A stretch of DNA of 64,000 nucleotides from Winogradskyella alexanderae (lineage in GTDB: Bacteria > Bacteroidota > Bacteroidia > Flavobacteriales > Flavobacteriaceae): positions 620,001-684,000 of the forward strand of contig NZ_JAIUJR010000001.1 of assembly GCF_020166335.1 (NCBI RefSeq). The letters run 5' to 3'. A program made the translations under genes and the position numbers. The notes under the pieces are model-generated. The model had not been told where the DNA came from and searched no databases. It saw only the letters and a program-made list of their open reading frames with translations. Positions 60,009-64,000 of this stretch are shown piece by piece. The number at the start of each line of letters is the position of its first letter. The first letter of the stretch is position 1.

Positions 60009-61379
60009 TTATTCTAGATTTAATGGATTATAGCCAAAGTATGGCACTTTTTTCTCAATGAATTTTACACCATAGTGTTTTAACTCTTCAAGGAGAGGTG
60101 TATAGATTTCTTTGGATATGGGTATTTGTACACCGGGAGTAACAATTTTTTTATTTAGGATATCAAGTGTTGCCATGGCTACGGGTAGTCCTACTGTTTT
60201 TGCCATAGCGGTATAGGTTTGGTCTTCTCCCAAAACAACCATTGTAGAATCAATCTGTCGTTTTTCGCCATTAATTGCGTATCCAAACTTATGATACATT
60301 ACAATCATATCTTTATCATCTTCATCAAGTGTCCAACTGTCCATCAATATTTTTTGTAATATTTGGGCTGGTGTAGCTTTTTTAAGTCCTACCATTTTTA
60401 TTGAACTAAATAAGTCTAATTCCAAAAACTTGTCCCAGACAATGTCGTCTTGATCAATTTTTAGAGCGTGTCTAAACTTAAGTTCAACAGAATCAGTTGG
60501 GCTATAGGGTAAAAATGAATTGACAAAATCGCGATAGCTCATATTTTCACTATCATCAATGGTATAACTATCATCGGTCATGCCTAACTGAACAAAAACA
60601 TGCCATGCTTTACTAAAACCTACTCTTCGCATTGTGCCACGGTACAAGGTTTTAATATTATCTAAACCATAGGCATGTTGGTATTTGAGCGAATCTCTAT
60701 TAGCATAAGCTTCAAATCTACCATAGCCTTCAATATCCAAGAATTCTGTGCGCCTAAAGAGCCTATGGTAAGGGATATATTTGAACTGATTTTCCTGTAA
60801 AAATTTTGCCGCACCACCTTGACCAGCTACGACTACATTCCTTGGGTTCCAAGTAAATTTATAATGCCATAGATTAGTATCGCTTTCGGGAGCGATTAAG
60901 CCTCCTGTAAAAGATTCAAATAACAACATTTTTCCACCGTTGTCTCGAATTCGATCTATAACCTGCATTGCGCTCATATGGTCAACACCAGGATCTACTC
61001 CGATCTCGTTCATGAAAATCAATCCATTTGCTTTTGCTTCTTCATCTAGTTGTTGCATTTCTTTGCTCACGTAAGAAGCTGTAACCATATGCTTACTATA
61101 AGTAATACAGTCTTTTGCAACTTCAATATGCATTCTAGCAGGAAGCATTGAAATAACAATATCAGCATTTTTAATAGCCTGTTGTCTAGAATCGGAATTA
61201 AAAACATCCAAATGAATGATATGCGTATTTTTTGTCTTTTCTCCCAATAACTTAGAAGCATTATCAACATTTATATCACCTATTGTAATTTCAAGATTTT
61301 CTGAAACAGATTTGTCTTTGAGATATTTTATAAGGTATGATGAAGACTTACCAGCACCGATAATTAAAATCTTTCGCAT
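60009..61379 (-). CDS. Saccharopine dehydrogenase family protein (LYS9/saccharopine reductase-like)
   Basis: A 456-residue dehydrogenase. MRKILIIGAGKSSSYLIKYL is the Rossmann start. EIGVDPGVDHMSAMQVIDRI and FESFTGGLIAPESDTNLWHYKFTW match the substrate domain of the glutamate-forming saccharopine dehydrogenase. It would catalyse a step in lysine catabolism (saccharopine to aminoadipate semialdehyde and glutamate) or the reverse. No lysine-ketoglutarate reductase is nearby, so the partner is elsewhere or the substrate differs. It is divergent from DUF423. Confidence 0.88.
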   Translation of the reverse strand: MRKILIIGAGKSSSYLIKYLKDKSVSENLEITIGDINVDNASKLLGEKTKNTHIIHLDVFNSDSRQQAIKNADIVISMLPARMHIEVAKDCITYSKHMVTASYVSKEMQQLDEEAKANGLIFMNEIGVDPGVDHMSAMQVIDRIRDNGGKMLLFESFTGGLIAPESDTNLWHYKFTWNPRNVVVAGQGGAAKFLQENQFKYIPYHRLFRRTEFLDIEGYGRFEAYANRDSLKYQHAYGLDNIKTLYRGTMRRVGFSKAWHVFVQLGMTDDSYTIDDSENMSYRDFVNSFLPYSPTDSVELKFRHALKIDQDDIVWDKFLELDLFSSIKMVGLKKATPAQILQKILMDSWTLDEDDKDMIVMYHKFGYAINGEKRQIDSTMVVLGEDQTYTAMAKTVGLPVAMATLDILNKKIVTPGVQIPISKEIYTPLLEELKHYGVKFIEKKVPYFGYNPLNLE

Positions 61380-61395
61380 AGTGGCTTTATATGAC

Positions 61396-61403
61396 TAATT
61401 TTG
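61396..61403 (+). promoter_or_regulatory. -7 promoter box of the DUF423 gene
   Basis: TAATTTTG fits TAnnTTTG. The implied start near 61408 rules out the in-frame ATG at 61401 and supports ATG 61461 with a ~53-base leader. Confidence 0.55.
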
Positions 61404-61460
61404 TATTGCACGAATGTAATAAATAGTACATTTAAATTGAACTTAAATGAATGTTTACTT

Positions 61461-61850
61461 ATGAACAAAACAATATTAATTGTTGCCACAATATTTGGGA
61501 TTTTAGCCATTATACTTGGGGCTTTTGCCGCGCATGGTTTAGAAGAGTTAATCGATGAAGATGCTATAAAATCATTTGAGACTGGAGTAAGATATCAAAT
61601 GTATCACGCCTTTTTACTCTTGATTCTGGGAGCTACAAATATGGTCAGCCCAAAGGCTAAAAAACAAGTATTTTTCTTTGTGATTTTGGGCCTAATTTGC
61701 TTTTCTGGTTCAATCTATGGTCTTGCAACTAATGACCTTACAACTTTTGATTTCAAGAAAATAGCTTTAATAACGCCTTTTGGAGGTGTGTTCTTAATTA
61801 TAGCCTGGGTAACGCTACTAATTGGTATTATAAGAAATAAGGCCGATTAA
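61461..61850 (+). CDS. DUF423 family membrane protein
   Basis: 129 residues, four membrane helices (ILIVATIFGILAIILGAFAAH, MYHAFLLLILGA, VFFFVILGLICFSGSIYGL, FLIIAWVTLLIGII). GAFAAHGLEELID with RYQMYHAFLLL is the DUF423 signature. Function unknown. The start at 61461 is chosen from family length and promoter position. Confidence 0.88.
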   Translation: MNKTILIVATIFGILAIILGAFAAHGLEELIDEDAIKSFETGVRYQMYHAFLLLILGATNMVSPKAKKQVFFFVILGLICFSGSIYGLATNDLTTFDFKKIALITPFGGVFLIIAWVTLLIGIIRNKAD

Positions 61851-61885
61851 TGTTTTAGTTCCTTCCTATTATAAAATATATGTTT

Positions 61886-61893
61886 TAATTTTG
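61886..61893 (+). promoter_or_regulatory. -7 promoter box of pckA
   Basis: TAATTTTG fits TAnnTTTG; a start near 61898 leaves about 18 bases before the ATG at 61916. The -33 element is weak. Confidence 0.58.
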
Positions 61894-61915
61894 CGCCTTA
61901 AACAATACAAAAATT

Positions 61916-63535
61916 ATGACAAACCATACCAAATCAACGAAATCGATTTCGTTGGAAAAATATGGCATTAATAATGCTCAAATCCACTATCAATTATCAC
62001 CTGAAGATTTACAACAAAAGACCCTGGAAGGCGGCATGGGCAAGGAAACTAAAAATGGAACGCTAGCCGTCAATACCGGTAAATTTACTGGTCGTTCACC
62101 AGAAGACCGGTTTTTAGTCAAGGACGATTACACTAGCGATAAGATATGGTGGGGCGCTTCTAACAAACCTATTTCTCCAGAGAATTTCGATTTCCTTCAA
62201 AATGAGGTTGAGAATTACTTAAGTGGTAAAGAACTATATGTTAGGGATGGATATGTTTGTGCCGACCCAGACTATAAAATGAATGTTAGATCAATCACTG
62301 AATACCCTTGGTCTAATATGTTCATTTATAACATGTTTTTGAGGCCAGATGATAATGAGCTTGATAATTTCCAAGAGGAATGGTTGGTTTTATGCGCACC
62401 TGGATATGTTTGTCCAGATCCAGAGGCACATGGTTTGCGTCAAGGAAATTTTTCGATATTAAATTTCACTAAGAAAATAGCACTAGTTGCTGGTTCTGCC
62501 TACACAGGAGAAATGAAGAAAGGTATTTTCACGGCCTTAAACTTTATCCTTCCAGTCGAGAAGAATGTGTTACCAATGCATTGTTCGGCAAATGTTGGTG
62601 AAGACGGGGAAACTGCAATTTTCTTTGGGCTATCTGGTACTGGAAAGACAACATTGTCTACGGACCCGAACAGGAAGTTAATAGGAGATGATGAGCATGG
62701 TTGGACAGCAGAAAATACCATTTTTAATTTTGAAGGTGGTTGTTACGCAAAGGTTATAGATTTAAGTGAGGAAAAAGAACCTGACATTTACAGAGCCATT
62801 AGGCCTGGAGCCATTTTAGAAAATGTAATTTTCAAAGAAAATGGTGAAGTAGATTATATGGATAGTACAATAACGCAAAACACACGTGTTAGTTATCCTA
62901 TTTATCATATCGACAATATTAAGCAGCCATCTTATGCTTCAAATCCTAAAAACATATTTTTCTTAACAGCTGATGCATTTGGTGTGTTACCTCCAATTTC
63001 TAAGTTAACACCTGCACAAGCAGCTTATCATTTTATTTCTGGCTATACTGCAAAGGTGGCTGGTACTGAGGCTGGTGTTGTTGAGCCCCAACCTTCATTT
63101 TCCGCTTGTTTTGGGGCGCCGTTTATGCCGTTGCATCCTACAAAATATGCGGATATGTTAAGCAGAAAAATGAAAGAAGCAGGTGTAAATGTTTGGTTGG
63201 TTAATACCGGATGGACAGGTGGACCATATGGAGTTGGAACACGAATGAAACTTAAGTATACACGCGCTATGATTACCGCCGCCTTAAATGGCGAATTAGG
63301 AAACTATACTTATGAAGACTATCATATTCATTCCGTTTTTGGAGTAGCACAGCCGCGAACATGTCCTGGTGTACCCACAGAAGTTTTAAGCCCAAGAACA
63401 ACTTGGAATGATGATGAGGCCTATTACAAAATGGCCTTTAAATTATCCAATTCATTTAGGGAAAATTTCAAAAAGTTTGAATCGTATGCATCAGAGGAGG
63501 TTAGACGCGGAGGGCCTCAACGCTATGCATTTTAG
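61916..63535 (+). CDS. pckA: Phosphoenolpyruvate carboxykinase (ATP)
   Basis: 539 residues. NTGKFTGRSPEDRFLV binds oxaloacetate, and the P-loop is FFGLSGTGKTTLSTDPNRKL (~235-254). GDDEHGW holds metal-binding residues and WLVNTGWTGGPYGVG a conserved Arg/Tyr region. It converts oxaloacetate plus ATP to PEP, the first committed step of gluconeogenesis, and works with pgi on hexose formation. Own promoter and terminator, so probably monocistronic. Confidence 0.97.
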   Translation: MTNHTKSTKSISLEKYGINNAQIHYQLSPEDLQQKTLEGGMGKETKNGTLAVNTGKFTGRSPEDRFLVKDDYTSDKIWWGASNKPISPENFDFLQNEVENYLSGKELYVRDGYVCADPDYKMNVRSITEYPWSNMFIYNMFLRPDDNELDNFQEEWLVLCAPGYVCPDPEAHGLRQGNFSILNFTKKIALVAGSAYTGEMKKGIFTALNFILPVEKNVLPMHCSANVGEDGETAIFFGLSGTGKTTLSTDPNRKLIGDDEHGWTAENTIFNFEGGCYAKVIDLSEEKEPDIYRAIRPGAILENVIFKENGEVDYMDSTITQNTRVSYPIYHIDNIKQPSYASNPKNIFFLTADAFGVLPPISKLTPAQAAYHFISGYTAKVAGTEAGVVEPQPSFSACFGAPFMPLHPTKYADMLSRKMKEAGVNVWLVNTGWTGGPYGVGTRMKLKYTRAMITAALNGELGNYTYEDYHIHSVFGVAQPRTCPGVPTEVLSPRTTWNDDEAYYKMAFKLSNSFRENFKKFESYASEEVRRGGPQRYAF

Positions 63536-63552
63536 ACATAATATATCCATTT

Positions 63553-63581
63553 AAAAGCGATTCATTAGAATCGCTTTTTTT
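63553..63581 (+). terminator. Terminator after pckA
   Basis: AAAAGCGATTC, loop ATTA, GAATCGCTTTT, then further T residues. Confidence 0.92.
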
Positions 63582-63656
63582 ATGCCCTAATCATTTGATT
63601 GCAAATTATTTATATATTTAGGACTGATAACAAGACTTTTAACATTCATATCTACT

Positions 63657-64000
63657 ATGAAAAATAGCTTGCTTTTAGTTCTTTTTTTGGTCTCAATTCA
63701 ATTGTCATTTGGGCAGTTAAAAAAGAAATATTCAATTTTTCTCAATTTTGACGCCTCCAAGAACGAGATGATTGTCTCTGAAAAAAAGATGAGCGATTCT
63801 ATCTGGGTAAGAACTTACAAATTTTCAAAAGATACATCCAAAGAAAGTTGCAAGTTTGCGTTACAAATCAATCAAGAAGGTGAACTCATTAAAAGAGGTG
63901 AAGCTAATAAACTCATTAAAGCGGAAGAGACTGTTACCTTATACCATTATTCTTACAGAAATAGGGTTGAAGAATTAGATAAAATGCCAAATAAAAATGT
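63657..64000 (+). CDS. Secreted protein of unknown function (5' part)
   Basis: ATG 63657 opens a frame that runs off the window after 114 codons. It begins with the signal peptide MKNSLLLVLFLVSIQLSFGQ and continues KKKYSIFLNFDASKNEMIV, a beta-rich mature start with several Lys. A single Cys (ESCKF) is visible. No family can be assigned from the fragment. A TATATTTA sequence ~40 bases upstream is a weak -7 candidate. Confidence 0.7.
   Translation, partial: MKNSLLLVLFLVSIQLSFGQLKKKYSIFLNFDASKNEMIVSEKKMSDSIWVRTYKFSKDTSKESCKFALQINQEGELIKRGEANKLIKAEETVTLYHYSYRNRVEELDKMPNKN

Noticed and set aside
1..64000. CRISPR array, prophage, insertion sequence, tRNA or rRNA
   Set aside because: No direct-repeat/spacer pattern, transposase, integrase, phage structural gene or cloverleaf was seen on reading both strands.

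Overview
The window is a 64 kb piece of an AT-rich chromosome from a member of the Flavobacteriaceae (Bacteroidota). The evidence is the gldD-gldE gliding genes beside ssb and mutY, an S46 dipeptidyl peptidase, families largely limited to this phylum (DUF4301, DUF3127, DUF3098), two TonB-dependent receptors, and recurring -7 boxes of the Bacteroidota form TAnnTTTG with almost no Shine-Dalgarno sequences. A marine lifestyle is plausible because of sodium-coupled transporters and a likely osmolyte-degrading cassette, but this is inference. I see no rRNA, tRNA, CRISPR array, insertion sequence or prophage. No gap between genes exceeds 300 bases; the longest is 43623-43895.

Layout. 1-6060: end of a tryptophan dioxygenase gene, an M23 peptidase, pgi and a TonB-dependent receptor. 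6086-9555 (minus): mutY-ssb-gldE-gldD operon. 9612-11861 (plus): HU, a 29-residue basic protein that is easy to miss, and RNase E/G. 11867-14815 (minus): Tas-like reductase, a palindromic repeat, OmpA-type lipoprotein, exonuclease III. 14927-19015 (plus): two outer-membrane proteins. 19030-23292 (minus): AGCS transporter, GlyRS, coiled-coil protein. 23359-28162: ComF, Ig-like lipoprotein, then an omega-amidase / lysine-rich protein / aminotransferase group. 28249-32210: DPP11-like peptidase, orphan Vsr, ahcY.

32340-39509 (plus): a tight seven-gene run (phosphopantetheinyl transferase, GGGP synthase, thiamine-binding protein, PnuC/PnuT permease, NadR-like kinase, DUF4301, ArfB), then a TPP riboswitch controlling a TonB-dependent receptor. 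Together they suggest a thiamine uptake and phosphorylation module. 39506-45787: degenerate Rieske-like lipoprotein, greA with a terminator-like leader hairpin, HIT protein, orphan histidine kinase, flavoprotein, DUF3127, aat, tag and a thioredoxin-like protein. 45789-53894: TonB-like protein, truB, uppP, then on the opposite strand a three-gene cassette (GH63-type glycosylglycerate hydrolase, sodium-solute symporter, glycerate kinase), then DUF3098, a lipoprotein and ftsX. 54020-64000: leuS, a BamE-like protein, alanine dehydrogenase, zinc peptidase, Lrp regulator, saccharopine dehydrogenase, DUF423, pckA and the start of a secreted protein.

Most of the window is housekeeping. The best candidate for a little-described system is the cassette at 48221-52364. 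It reads as import of mannosyl- or glucosylglycerate (mannosylglycerate is the red-algal osmolyte digeneaside), hydrolysis to sugar plus glycerate, and phosphorylation of glycerate into glycolysis. The thiamine module, the greA leader and the degenerate Rieske lipoprotein come next.
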